Assembly: GCA_026873275.1 (NCBI GenBank) | Contig: JANTUC010000018.1 | Location: 640,001-704,000 of the forward strand | Direction: 5' to 3' | Origin: Pseudopithomyces maydicus | Lineage: Eukaryota > Ascomycota > Dothideomycetes > Pleosporales > Didymosphaeriaceae | Length of the DNA: 64,000 nt | Shown: in pieces, positions 43,718-53,716 of the stretch | Numbering within the stretch: position 1 is the stretch's first letter | Layout of the letters: the number at the start of each line of letters is the position of its first letter | Made by a program: the position numbers and the translations under genes | Notes under the pieces: generated by a model | Told to the model about the DNA's origin: nothing | Database searches by the model: none | The model's input: only the letters and a program-made list of their open reading frames with translations

Positions 43718-44862
43718 ATGGCCGATGCACCCGCGGAAATTCCAACGCCTACCACCATGACAACGGCCACCCGGAGCCCTCGCATCTCTACGGTCCACTC
43801 TCATCGGAAATTAGAGAAAGTAAGACGTACTGTTATCCCAGATAGTGAGGACGACGAGCCTATAACAGAGGAAGAAGACAATGCCACCCGGAACCCTCAC
43901 ATCTCTACGGTCCACTCTCATCGGAAAGTAGAGAAAGGACGACGCACTGTTATCCCAGATAGTGAGGATGACGAGCCTATAACAGAGGAAGAAGACAATC
44001 TTTCGGTTCCCAACTTTGATGATGTTGATGGTTATGATCCGCATGAGTTCGGGGTTATAGATGAAGAGGAGATCGCACGGGCGGAGTCACTAATTGCAAC
44101 CATTACCAATCCACAGCAGTCCCAAGAGGAGGATTGTGGGGAGTTGTTGTTTGCGCGTCTGCAACTCGATGATCAGGAACAAGCAACATCGAGTGACTCG
44201 ATAGCCCTCGACTTCTGTTCCATGGAGCCCCTTGATTTTGTCCGACAGTATTCGACGATCAACACGTTCATCTACAATGTCAAAAGACTCTCTGCCAATG
44301 ATAGTCGCATGACGAGAATGGGAGGTAATAGTAAAAATGAACCAACACAGATGTTGGTCGCATGTAAGAACAAGCAGACTGGATGCAAGCTAAGCTTCGC
44401 AACCAATTGGCAATTGAAGAAACACGAACAGGTATGTAAATCAGCAACAACTCACCTACACAAAACCAAGACCCTCAAATGTGATACATGTGAGACACAC
44501 TTCACAACCGTTAAAGGTCCAAACATCCATAAACGCCAACAACACAACTTTGTTCCTCGTACATGTGGATTTGAGGGCTGCACCAACTCGCAAGTAAGTT
44601 CGTATCGCACTAGTGTTGTTAGGTTGTTCGTTAATGGCTGTCAAAGGTCTTTACAACTCATAAAGATTGGGAGCGCCATCGAAAGAACATTCACTTGAAT
44701 CAGCAGCTCAAGTGTCCGGTTGACGGCTGCAAGACGAAATCTACATTTCGTCTACCAAGCACCCTGGGTGTGCATGTAAGATCGGTTCACAATTATGACG
44801 AGGCAAACGTTACCAAAACGGTCGAACAGGCCCAAGAAAACAAGGAAAACAACCGTGGATAG
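43718..44862 (+). CDS. C2H2 zinc-finger protein downstream of the recombinase
   Basis: Exons 43718-44593 and 44647-44862; intron GTAAGT...TCAAAG. From the first ATG it encodes about 363 aa, but the frame is open back to 43618, overlapping the recombinase end. Two copies of a 39-residue acidic unit come first (IPDSEDDEPITEEEDN ends each). Four to five C2H2-like fingers follow: CKNKQTGCKLSF...KKHEQVC, CDTCETHFTTVKGPNIHKRQQH, CGFEGCTNSQ...HRKNIH, CPVDGCKTKSTF...HVRSVH. A Gln/Asn/Lys tail ends the protein. Zinc fingers would give DNA-site recognition. A one-base change between 43618 and 43667 would fuse it to the recombinase. No independent promoter is evident. Confidence 0.7.
43766..43999 (+). 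repeat. 117-bp in-frame tandem duplication in the zinc-finger ORF
   Basis: Units 43766-43882 and 43883-43999 align end to end with few substitutions. The length is 39 codons, so the reading frame is kept; each copy ends in an acidic stretch. Confidence 0.9.
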
Positions 44863-45340
44863 ACCGACTCTGAAGTTGTGAGCCAAAGGTAGATATAGTG
44901 TAATAGAATCTATAATCCCACACACCCCCAATCTAGAGATACTCCATAATCCCAAACCTGGTTCCGCTATTTAACAAAAGAAAACCCGCCGTCCAGGCTC
45001 TCGGATCCAGATTGTAGGCCCTGTTTTTGCCCTAAGAGTCGTCCCAGTACTGTTTTGTTGTTTTGTTTGTCGTATGGTCGGTCGCACCTTCCTCTCTTAC
45101 TAGGTGATAGAGCTGCGCAACAACCGCCTATTACATAGCTGTAATAGAAAACAAACGCGCTAGTGGGCAGGCGGTCGACCGCCTATTTATCCGTTTGTTT
45201 TGATATCTCCTCTACACCTACGCTACACATTCTTCCCACTCTGCTCGTACTGGGCACCAGCTCTTTCTCGTGCAATCTGACCCTGAATTACTACCAACTG
45301 CTCGTCCTTCTGCCGCTGCTTCTGCAGCTGCGTTCTAACA
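44863..45340. other. Probable element flank with palindromes
   Basis: No gene. It contains ATTACA...TGTAAT arms (45130-45145) and a perfect 16-bp palindrome AGGCGGTCGACCGCCT (45169-45184); an ACCGCCTATT decamer occurs on both sides (45124-45133 and 45178-45187). Confidence 0.55.
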
Positions 45341-45879
45341 ATGCGATACCACAAGTTCTCTGAGTAAGTATAGCCCTGGCTAGTGCTCTCGTGTTACGCG
45401 CAGAGGCTGCAGTCGCAGAATAAGGGCTAATCCTTTGCAGCAGGCTGCTGCCAAAAGGCAAAAAGCGCGCTCTTCCTGAGTCTTCTTCTGAGTCAGATTT
45501 CGAATCAAATATTATTGACGATCACGCGGGCGAGGACGATGATCCGAACGACTCTGATGGAGAGTTTGCTCTCGGGAGTGATGGCGTTATTGACGCCGAA
45601 GCTGTCGACGATGAATTACCAAAGAAGCCCGCTAACAAGCACCGCGAATTCAAGCGGGTCAAGACTGGTTCCAACGCTGGGATTCCTGCGCCAACTTCGG
45701 ATCCTGACAGCCCTACCAAGCCGAAGCCCAAGAGCAAGAAATCGCAGAAGAAAGTACTTGCCTTTAATACCGACAACCTTCAGCTGCAGCTCCAGGCAGA
45801 CGCCCAGTGGTATGAAAAGCAGCTCCCTGAGCCCGTGCCCTGCTTTGCTAGGTTTTATAGAATAAGAATATCTCTATAA
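45341..45879 (+). CDS. Acidic/basic hypothetical protein, likely truncated element gene
   Basis: Exons 45341-45363 and 45441-45879, 153 aa; intron GTAAGT...TTGCAG. The product opens MRYHKFSDRLLPKGKKR, is acidic and Ser-rich in the middle (ESSSESDFESNIIDDHAGED) and then basic and Lys/Pro-rich (PTKPKPKSKKSQKK). It reads well until QLPEPVPCFAR, then meets AT-rich DNA and stops. This fits the front end of a larger transposon or host gene cut or mutated downstream. No catalytic motif is visible. A 116-aa ORF starting at 45515 in another frame is a shadow. Confidence 0.5.
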
Positions 45880-46156
45880 TTAACTTGTCTAATAAGGTGC
45901 TTATTATTAAGGACAATTCAAAGGAGATTTCTATTCTAACTCCCTAGCTAGCTCCTAAAGATGTTACTCTTATATTAAAAAAAATTATTATTTGTTACTA
46001 AGGAATTGCTAATTCCTATTAATAATAACTCTTTTATATTCAATAACGAATTTTTTAATATTCTATTAAAACTGCCTTGTAAGCAGCCCTCTATTCTCTA
46101 GGCTTTAATATATTTTACTAAGGAAGCTATACCTACTATTAATAAAAAAAATTACT
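45880..46156. other. AT-rich, RIP-like degenerate stretch
   Basis: Base composition changes sharply near 45850 to A/T-rich sequence full of TTA, TAA and TAT. This pattern is what repeat-induced point mutation leaves in repeated DNA. No coding capacity remains. The last bases include the poly-A that reads as the Pol III T8 terminator of the minus-strand tRNA-Leu. Confidence 0.6.
46144..46151 (-). terminator. Pol III T8 terminator of tRNA-Leu
   Basis: Eight consecutive T on the minus strand, about 6 nt after the tRNA-Leu 3' end. Confidence 0.7.
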
Positions 46157-46311
46157 TGATGAGAGTGGGACTCGAACCCACGCCACTTTCGTGACCAGGA
46201 AATGATGTTAAGAATAACCTTAACCTGGCGCCATAACCTAGAGCTTATATTAGAATTATCCAGTTGAATTTGGATCTGGCGAATAGAACGTACCAACTCG
46301 GCCATCTCACC
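46157..46311 (-). tRNA. tRNA-Leu (AAG) with anticodon intron and D-arm insertion
   Basis: Read on minus: acceptor GGTGAGA pairs with TCTCATC plus discriminator A. A-box TGGCCGAGTTGG and B-box GGTTCGAGTCC are intact. Anticodon stem CCAGG/CCTGG holds TT-AAG-G, then an intron of about 18 nt whose CTTAAC pairs with the anticodon region. A type-II variable arm (TCACGAAAGTG) and T-arm GTGGG/CCCAC follow. All this is typical tRNA-Leu. Unusual: between GAGTTGGT and GGCGCC lie about 55 extra nt in the D loop, with ATCCA/TGGAT arms. The gene may be disrupted, or the extra piece may be removed as a second intron, which would be exceptional. Confidence 0.7.
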
Positions 46312-47840
46312 GATGGAGATCATGTGATTGATGAGATAATTTCCAAATATCTTGACTATCAATGAGTAGAAAATGGCTAATACCAACTTATGGAACGAGA
46401 TCAACCGAGTTTGCGAGTATGAAGATTTTTTCTGTTGCTGCCCCACCGGGTGGGGCGTGTGAATGATAGTGTGGACTAGGCGCATCGTGGGTTTTGGCCC
46501 ACCAACACCATCTTCATTCTCTTCCTACGGCTTTTTCAGTGGTTCTTAGTCCTAAGAAATCCAGGTTTGGGCTGACTAGAATAAACTCAACAGTCCTAAC
46601 CAGTCCGTTTTAGCGACATCATCAACAATCACGCAATGACTCGAGTTGACATGAGCATATACATCCAATCACGCTAATTTGTTTCCTTCTATTGATTGTA
46701 TCTTCATTACACGGCTCACCAGCTCTATCTGCCTCACTCTGCATCCGTGCGTGGATGACACTCCAAGTTGCGTCGGTAGTATGGCTCGATCTATAAACAT
46801 TGTCAGCACTATATCATCAGTGTCACTTCTGACACATTCACAAGAATTGCGAATTGCGAATTGCGAATTACGAAGTTTCTAGATTATCAGCCTTGGACAT
46901 AAGCGCTTGAGGCCATTAGAGGGGGGCACCTAAGACAGCTTACTTGCCTCATCAATTAGCACAGCCCCTTGGCTTTTACATCAACTTCGACAATTCCAAA
47001 TATCTACATACACAATTTAAAGAATAGCTCTTTACTTGGTTAAAGTCTAGCGTCGCGATTGGTTTTTTTTTAAGGTTGGCGTGCACCCCACATATCCTTA
47101 TTTTATTAATGAGTCTATACAATAAGAAAAATCCGTGACCATCTCCCTATTTTATCAACAATTATATACATTTGCTCAAACCTTTTATTTCCACCGAATC
47201 GGTTAAGTAATCTCGATAGCATCGGTGGTTTAGTGGGAGTACGCGTGCGGTGACTATGAACACACTGGAAATGCTTTAGTTGTGATAATTCAAATACAGA
47301 GAATATCAATTAAAATACGCAAGTTTTTATACGGTCTTATAAGAGGGAGACAGCATTTTCTTCCTACTATTTGCATTTAGTTAGCTTTACACTTAGCTAC
47401 TACTTTTCCTAAAACACAAAACATCAATTAAACGGCGGAGTGTTGAGATACATAGACTAAAGATTGGCTTAAAGAACTTAATTGTATTTAGCAATATTAT
47501 TACTGCGTGTGCGCCCAATCTTGTTGGTATAAAGGTTTCCGGGAATGGAAATGGCCTTTTGGTATTGTAGGTTTTCCGCATCTGGGATGGCAAATCCTTG
47601 GGCCAGGATGATACTCCAGGATGGGCGATACGTAGCCTAATGTTCCAAGACATTTGTATTAGACTCATGACACAAGCAACGTATTATCTTTAGAACATAG
47701 AGATAATTCATGTTATAGTAGTATATTCTTACTCTTACGAAAGCTAATAAAATTTCTATAAGAGATATCCAGAAGCGAAACGTGAAAGACACCAAGCCCA
47801 TAGCGTCCCCTGTATCTCTTCGTCGCAATCCACTCGTCCT
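46312..47840. other. Gene-free, AT-rich stretch
   Basis: No gene is supported. It contains CCCCACC/GGGTGGGG near 46441-46456, a GAATTGC repeat run (about 46845-46870) and a tRNA-Gly 5' relic at 47219-47238. Confidence 0.55.
47219..47238 (+). other. tRNA-Gly 5'-half relic
   Basis: Twenty bases match the first 20 nt of the tRNA-Gly gene at 57342 with one difference (GGA for GTA at the end). The similarity stops within the D-arm, so only a fragment is present. Confidence 0.6.
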
Positions 47841-49541
47841 TTATGGTGCCGGGTTCTGGAGCGGCCTTGTCGCAGCCCAGGCTCGTTCAATTCTCCTATA
47901 CCGTGACGCGATCCTGTCCTTCCTCTGCTGACTGAGGTTACGATCCCTTTGGGCCGTCCTCTGGATAGTATCGAGCTCGGAAAGCTTGGTCGTGATCTCG
48001 TTCGACAAATTGCTTAGTCGTGCATCCATGAACCGTTGGAGCCATTGCTGCCAGCGTAGGTCCAAGTTCTGGTCCTTGTACACTTCACCCTGACGGTCCC
48101 GGTACTTGTTGTCGTTCCTCCTGCGTGCCCAGTAGTCGTCGGTAGATTCCTGTGTAGTCTTAGTGACGATAAAGCGAGTAGATGTTTGGGTATGGCTTAC
48201 CATGAACCCACCCGGACTCTCCATCGTCGCGAGACGTCTCTTGATACGGTTGGCAACCGCCTCAAAGCTATCTTGTATATCGGGATGGTTCATATACTGT
48301 AAGTGTCAGTCAGAGCGTGGTACGAGGATCAGTAAGTCTTACCTTGCCCAAGAGAACACATTCTCTCAGCTTATCAACCTTGCCCCAGTAATCCAAATTT
48401 CGCCAAGTGGTAGAGCCAATGCAAGAGCCTGAGCTACTATGTCCGAAGATAGACTCCTTCTTGCGGTTGATTCCGTGACCCAAGAGCGTTAGCTCCCCAG
48501 TGTATTGGTTCGTTCCCGGATACACCGCGAGTAGGTGGTCCGTAGCAGTAATGCCGCCAGTACCTCTCCGCTGTTCCCAGAAGTCGAACATATATCTGGA
48601 GGAACTTTGGGTTTGGTAGTGGCCCAGTTGCTTGGTTGTAGGATTTTTCGACCACCATGTCGGCGGCAAGTTAGTTGTCGGAAGGCTATTACTCAGGTGC
48701 TCGAAGAACAATTGGATGATTTGAGCGTCCATCACGTGTTCCGTGTCCCAGTTCTCGCCAATAAGACCCTGCCCCTGGGCTGAAGGATATGTGATGACTT
48801 TAAGGTTATAGTCATCGTCACACGGATCGGGTTTGACTGTTCCGTAAGCTTTCATACCATCGGTTTTATAGCGCTTCACACGGATAGCATCCCCACTAGA
48901 GGGATGTGTTGGAAATTCCAGCTGAATATCTCCAGCCTGGAGAATCTTCCGGTCACGAGCTGCGAGACTCTGTTATACTGCGTCAGTGGATGTGGACGAT
49001 CGGAGCAATAGAATAGTCTCACATGGTACACTTCGTCGGAGATGGGCGTGAATCCTTCTTCCTCTCGCTTTACACCCTTCTTCCCTTTTGTCTTCTTTCC
49101 CTTGGTGCCCTTGACGCCCTTCTTCGGCTTGCAGCTACCATAAGGGTCCTTGGAAGATTTAGTCTTTGAGGCGGACTTTGACACGCTCTTCGACTTTGTA
49201 GGACTCAGCGTCGCTTTGGAGGTAACCTTCGGATTCGCGGTCTTGGACTTGGTAGGCTTCTTCTTCTTCTTCTTCGGGGTCTTCTTCTTGGTAGTTTTGG
49301 AGGGCTTGCGGGAGCTCGCCTTCTTGCCACCTTTCAACTTGCGTCTTTCTAGTTCTGCGACTGGGACTGGAAACTCGATACCGGTGTTTCCAAGAGGGAG
49401 ATAACCATCAGCTACAGAGGTAGTGTTGTGGTCCTCATTGACGGCCAAGTTATTATTTATGTTCTCTATGGCCGCCGCTGAAACACCCATGCGCAATGCT
49501 AGGAGGCACGCTGAAAGTATGCCCGCCTTGCTAAGACGCAT
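47841..49541 (-). CDS. Secreted Lys-rich hypothetical protein
   Basis: Exons 49541-49023, 48969-48343, 48296-48201 and 48149-47841, 516 aa. Signal peptide MRLSKAGILSACLLALRMGV. A long basic low-complexity region follows (TTKKKTPKKKKKKPTKSK, then KSVSKSASKTKSSK and KKGVKGTKGKKTKGKKGVK). A folded-looking region comes next, with GQGLIGENWDTEHVMDAQII, PTTNLPPTWW, FGHSSSGSC and WRNLDYWGKVDKLRECVLLGK. The C-terminal part is charged and helical (KLSELDTIQRTAQRDRNLSQ). The 51-nt intron 48150-48200 has strong sites but no stop, so an isoform 17 residues longer is possible. No family is recognised. The enzyme-like middle with conserved-looking W, H and C residues suggests a secreted effector or wall-active role, unproven. 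Confidence 0.75.
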
Positions 49542-50443
49542 GTCAGGCACTATCCACTGGATTGTAATGAATGACAAAAGTTTGAGTAACGAACGTATAA
49601 ACAAATTGGAAAAGATTGGACGCCTCTACAGGCAAGAAACGAAAGCCACGAAATGAGATGGTTCTCATGTCTTCCATGAGGGCCACCGTATATACCTTTT
49701 CCACCCTGCAATTCCAGGTGTGTCGAGGCATTGTCCGATGCCAAGCGCACCATGGATTCCTCCTTCGGCCTTCATGCTCTCGGTACCTTGGCCCATGCGG
49801 CGGGGTTTTGGTTGCAATTCTTTCGCTTGTTTCTCCCGCTTTGCTTAGAACGAAATCCATCGGAATCTCTAACCCCAAATTCAAGTCCGAAATGGTTGTT
49901 TGCTTCGTTCAAGGCCAAGGGTTTGCAGCTGGGGTTTGGGGGCTGTAAAGTCCTAGCGTGTTTCCTCGTATCCCTAGTAGGAGTAAGTGCTCTCTGTTTT
50001 TGGCAGACAGATGACTATTAAGGGATTACTGAAATGAGTGCTGCAGGTCCTATAGCCATGTTACTTCCGAGAAACAAGAGAGAGCGACTCTACTGCCTAC
50101 GATAATGGTACGCCTGGCAGGCTGCTGTTAGTTCGAACATGGTCAAATCGTCGCGCGTCATTCTCGAATTTCCAGAAGCTGCGCGAAATGCTTCTTTTGG
50201 TAAGTAATGCCGTGGAGTGCGCTGTTCTTACTGTATGTAAACGAGCATCCCTCGCGTTCACTTCGGACTTGCGACACTGGAACGTGTCACGGGTTAGTGC
50301 GACAGCAGCTAGCCTTTCTTGGCTAGCCCCCTCCTTCGCGTTCTGGGGGTGGATGTTAGGGACTCGGCGACAACGCTCTGCACAGCGAACAACGCCCTGC
50401 CGCGCACTGTCAAAACCGTTTCGACGTTGCATGTGAAGGAGCC
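49542..50443. other. Divergent promoter region
   Basis: Separates the secreted Lys-rich gene (minus) from the F-box gene (plus). Short ORFs on both strands are not supported. Confidence 0.5.
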
Positions 50444-52683
50444 ATGGCGAATCTTGAGGCACTCCCGAACGAGCTTTTCGCTCGGATTGTTTCTTTCTCT
50501 GACAGGAGGTCGCTTGCCCAGCTCAGACTTACGAACAAGAGACTAGAAGATATTGCTGTGGTGAAGCTTTTCGAGAGAGTAACGCTTTATGCCCATTGGG
50601 AAAAGCAGAGTGAAAAAGAGTTGGAAGAGAGCTCAGCGCACGACTCTGGAGATTGCTACGGAAATGACAGGGAAGGCTATGTACCCAGAAGATACTCTAC
50701 TGAGCAACATCGACGCGGATCACTATACGACGCTGAAGATGGTTTCATAGCTGACTCAGACGAAGACGAAGAAGATGGTTTCGTAGCTGGCTCGGTCCAT
50801 GATGAAGAAGATGGTTTCGAAGCTGGCTCGGACCAATGCGCAGAAGATGGTTTCGTAGCTGGCTCGGACCAAGACGAAGAAGATGGTGTTGCAGCTGAAC
50901 CAGACCTTCAGGGTCAAGGTCAAGGCGGCCTGAATCAGAGGTAAGACCAAGAAATATATGACGAAGATGAATCATCCACTGACAGCCTGCATTTCAGTCC
51001 ACACCTTCGCGGTGAGAGCTCTCGACAAGAACATGATTCAGACTCAGAAACAGGCGACCGTCCACCCAGGCCTGATCCTTTCAGCGGGCGGCTCTCTGAC
51101 TTCCAGCTTTACGAGAAGCAATGCAATAAGGAGTGGGAAGCGAACAGGCCCCAGTGGGCTCGTGACAACTTCCCCGGTCCCGCTGAATACGACGCTGCAG
51201 TGTTTCTAAACATTGTCAATGACAAGAGATTACAGAACTTCGTGAAGGAAGTGGAAATCTATACTTGCGAAACACATTGCGTGAGTCATATAATTACGGA
51301 GAAATAATACGTGTGCTAATAGATTCGCCGTAGGACCATCATCCGAAAAATGGAAATGATTTATATTCAGAATCAGGATTATGGCCGAAACCAAGGTTCC
51401 ATCCTCGTTATATTTCTTCCATCCAAAGAATTGGGGAGTTCCCAAATATCTGCGGCATCAACATACACTTTGACCGGAATGCCGCCCATGACGAATTGAC
51501 TGAGCTCTTCCAGGATTATAGTTTCCAAAGCTTCTGGCTAGAAGAAATTACCCAAGTAACCAAAAAGACTACAGAACACCTTGCTGTTCGTCATCTTGCG
51601 AACACACAGGATTCAAGACATACATACAGAAATATGCCTCACTTTCTGCGTCAAGTTGAAACAGCTTCTTCTTTGCGACTGAGTGTGAAACATGGGGAAG
51701 TGCATCCAGACAGTGGCACACTCTACAAGGTAAGTCACGTACCCTATAATCCTAGCGTACAAAAACCTGAGTGGGATTCCTCCGCGTATTCCGCATTTTA
51801 GGGTTCTGTATCCAGTCTAGCATTATATAGTATGAGAACTTTGGTCTAACGCGTCTAGAATGGCAATGTACATCCCTTCTGGGAAACTTTCCCAGCTCAA
51901 TTCCTCATTCCTGCGAGTACAACCCTGACCACCCTTATACTATATTCCGATCTTCCGCTCGGGTGGTTTCCAAAGCTCGACCTGAAAGCTGTCCACTTTC
52001 CCAAGCTATTGTCCCTTACTTTCGGTCACCATGTTATACACGACCGTCAAAAAGTCGACTGGGTTATTTCCCATAGCGAAACACTACGCGAGCTGATATT
52101 CGATCAGTGCTCTATACTCTACCAGATGGGATGCAATACCGCTCGATGGTTAGATGAAGGTGGCTATCCCATGACTGAGGAACTAGCCCGTCCCAACCTC
52201 GACGATCCCGACATCGATTGGGAGACCTGGGGGTGGTCAAATGATCCAGAGGACGAGAATGATTGGGAGTTTGGACGTAGTCTTTTGTTCAAATCGACTG
52301 ATCTGCGCTGGAGTACTGTTTTCTCACGGCTCGCGTCATCTCTCCCACGCCTGCGCGAATTCCGCTTTGGTAGATCATCGCAGTGGAACTTCGATACAAT
52401 ATCTGTCTTTTACCGCTCAGGTTCTACTACACATATGCCAATTATGCCGTGGGAAGACGAGCACAATATTAAGAGTAGTCTTTTTGAGGAACGATATCTC
52501 GTCTGGGATGACTGGCAGAATGAGTACCGCTCTAAGTGGATAAAGAAAACTCGTCACGGGAGAGATGAGTTCGGGGTCGGGTGGCGGGATGAGTGGCTAG
52601 CATTAGCGGAGGAGTACCCGCAGTGCGACAAAGAAGATTGGGAGGCGCTGCATGCTTTACTAGAGAGTATCAAAGGCAGGTGA
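50444..52683 (+). CDS. F-box protein with an acidic minisatellite region
   Basis: Exons 50444-50940, 50998-51280, 51334-51729 and 51859-52683, 666 aa. Introns are GTAAGA...TTTCAG, GTGAGT...GCCGTAG and GTAAGT...TCTAG. The N-terminal F-box is clear (LEALPNELFARIVSFSDRRSLAQL, residues 4-27, then RLTNKRLEDIAV). Residues about 98-155 are five copies of a 12-residue acidic unit (EDGFVAGSDQDE type). The rest has no named repeat, but resembles other fungal F-box proteins with leucine-rich-like segments (TLRELIFDQCSILY). F-box proteins recruit substrates to SCF ubiquitin ligases. Substrate is unknown. Confidence 0.82.
50735..50914 (+). repeat. 36-bp coding minisatellite, 5 units
   Basis: GAAGATGGT begins at 50735, 50771, 50807, 50843 and 50879, exactly 36 bp apart. 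Units are similar but not identical, and the frame is kept. Confidence 0.92.
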
Positions 52684-53716
52684 TGCGAACGCCGAAGAAG
52701 TCTTGCACATGCATGGGTTTGAATCTGATTTAAGGTTGGCCAAACAATACATAAATTAACGAAACCAACTTCACGCTAGCCTAAACCTCGAGCTCAAAAA
52801 CAACTTTACGTCCGTATTTATCTCAGGTCTTTTTCTCTCAATTAGGATGCACGCATGATTTGTGGTTAGCACCCATACGCACATGTCACAGTACCACTCC
52901 GCCCACGTGCTGCAAGTGATTCAGTCACCCAATCCAAGGTTACTGGCAGTCCAGCACCACTTCCTACTCAAGTTGGTAGTCAGCGTAAGTCAAGATATTA
53001 GGGAGAGAACTTTATGCAATGTGTATAAATTTATAGAAGAGTACCCCGTGTCTCCCTTTTGTGTGCATCCATACTTTGCGTCATAGTAGCAAGCTTATGC
53101 TGGGAGATGTCTTGCACGTCGCGGGCGGCTGGAGATGTGGTTTACCGCTATGCTTGTCGCCAGTTCCACGTGATTAAGAAGCCTGCCGCCCCGTCTCGAA
53201 GAGAGTCCACCGTATTATTGCCAACGACCTGTCCCACCGTACAGTACAGGACAAACATTATTTCGACGGTATACTGACAAAAGACGTTAACACAAACACG
53301 GTATACGCGAGCTATGCAGCTATGAAGAGGAAGTATAATCAGGAGGTGCAGGTTTACGTAAGACTACGCGGCAAGTCAATACCAGTAGCCCAAGATAATC
53401 GCAATTATCAATACAGAATTCCATCAAACAGTCTCGTGATATATCTTGCTACTCCAGCTATGTGTGGCTCTACAGCCTCATTTCTTGTAGAGTTGTTTGA
53501 CGTTGCACGATCGTTACGTGCACGCGTTGTGTACGCGTTCGTGTGTTTAGTCTGGCCCTTGCCTTCAACCCCAACAGCGTCGTCTCCCCCAAATACATCC
53601 GAGATTCAACTACTTTCATCACGACTCGTCATCCTAGCCGGGTCAAAACACCTGCATGTTTAGACAGTTTCAATACGAGCGATTCCAATTTCGATTTCAA
53701 TTCCGATTCCGATTCC
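52684..53716. other. Intergenic
   Basis: Just over 1 kb with no supported gene. The right end holds a GATTCC/GATTTC hexamer-like run (about 53680-53716) just before the start codon of the 2OG oxygenase. Confidence 0.5.

Noticed and set aside
40143..47840. Complete Starship giant element
   Set aside because: No cargo genes of the typical kind and no second boundary are visible; only the recombinase signature supports a mobile element.
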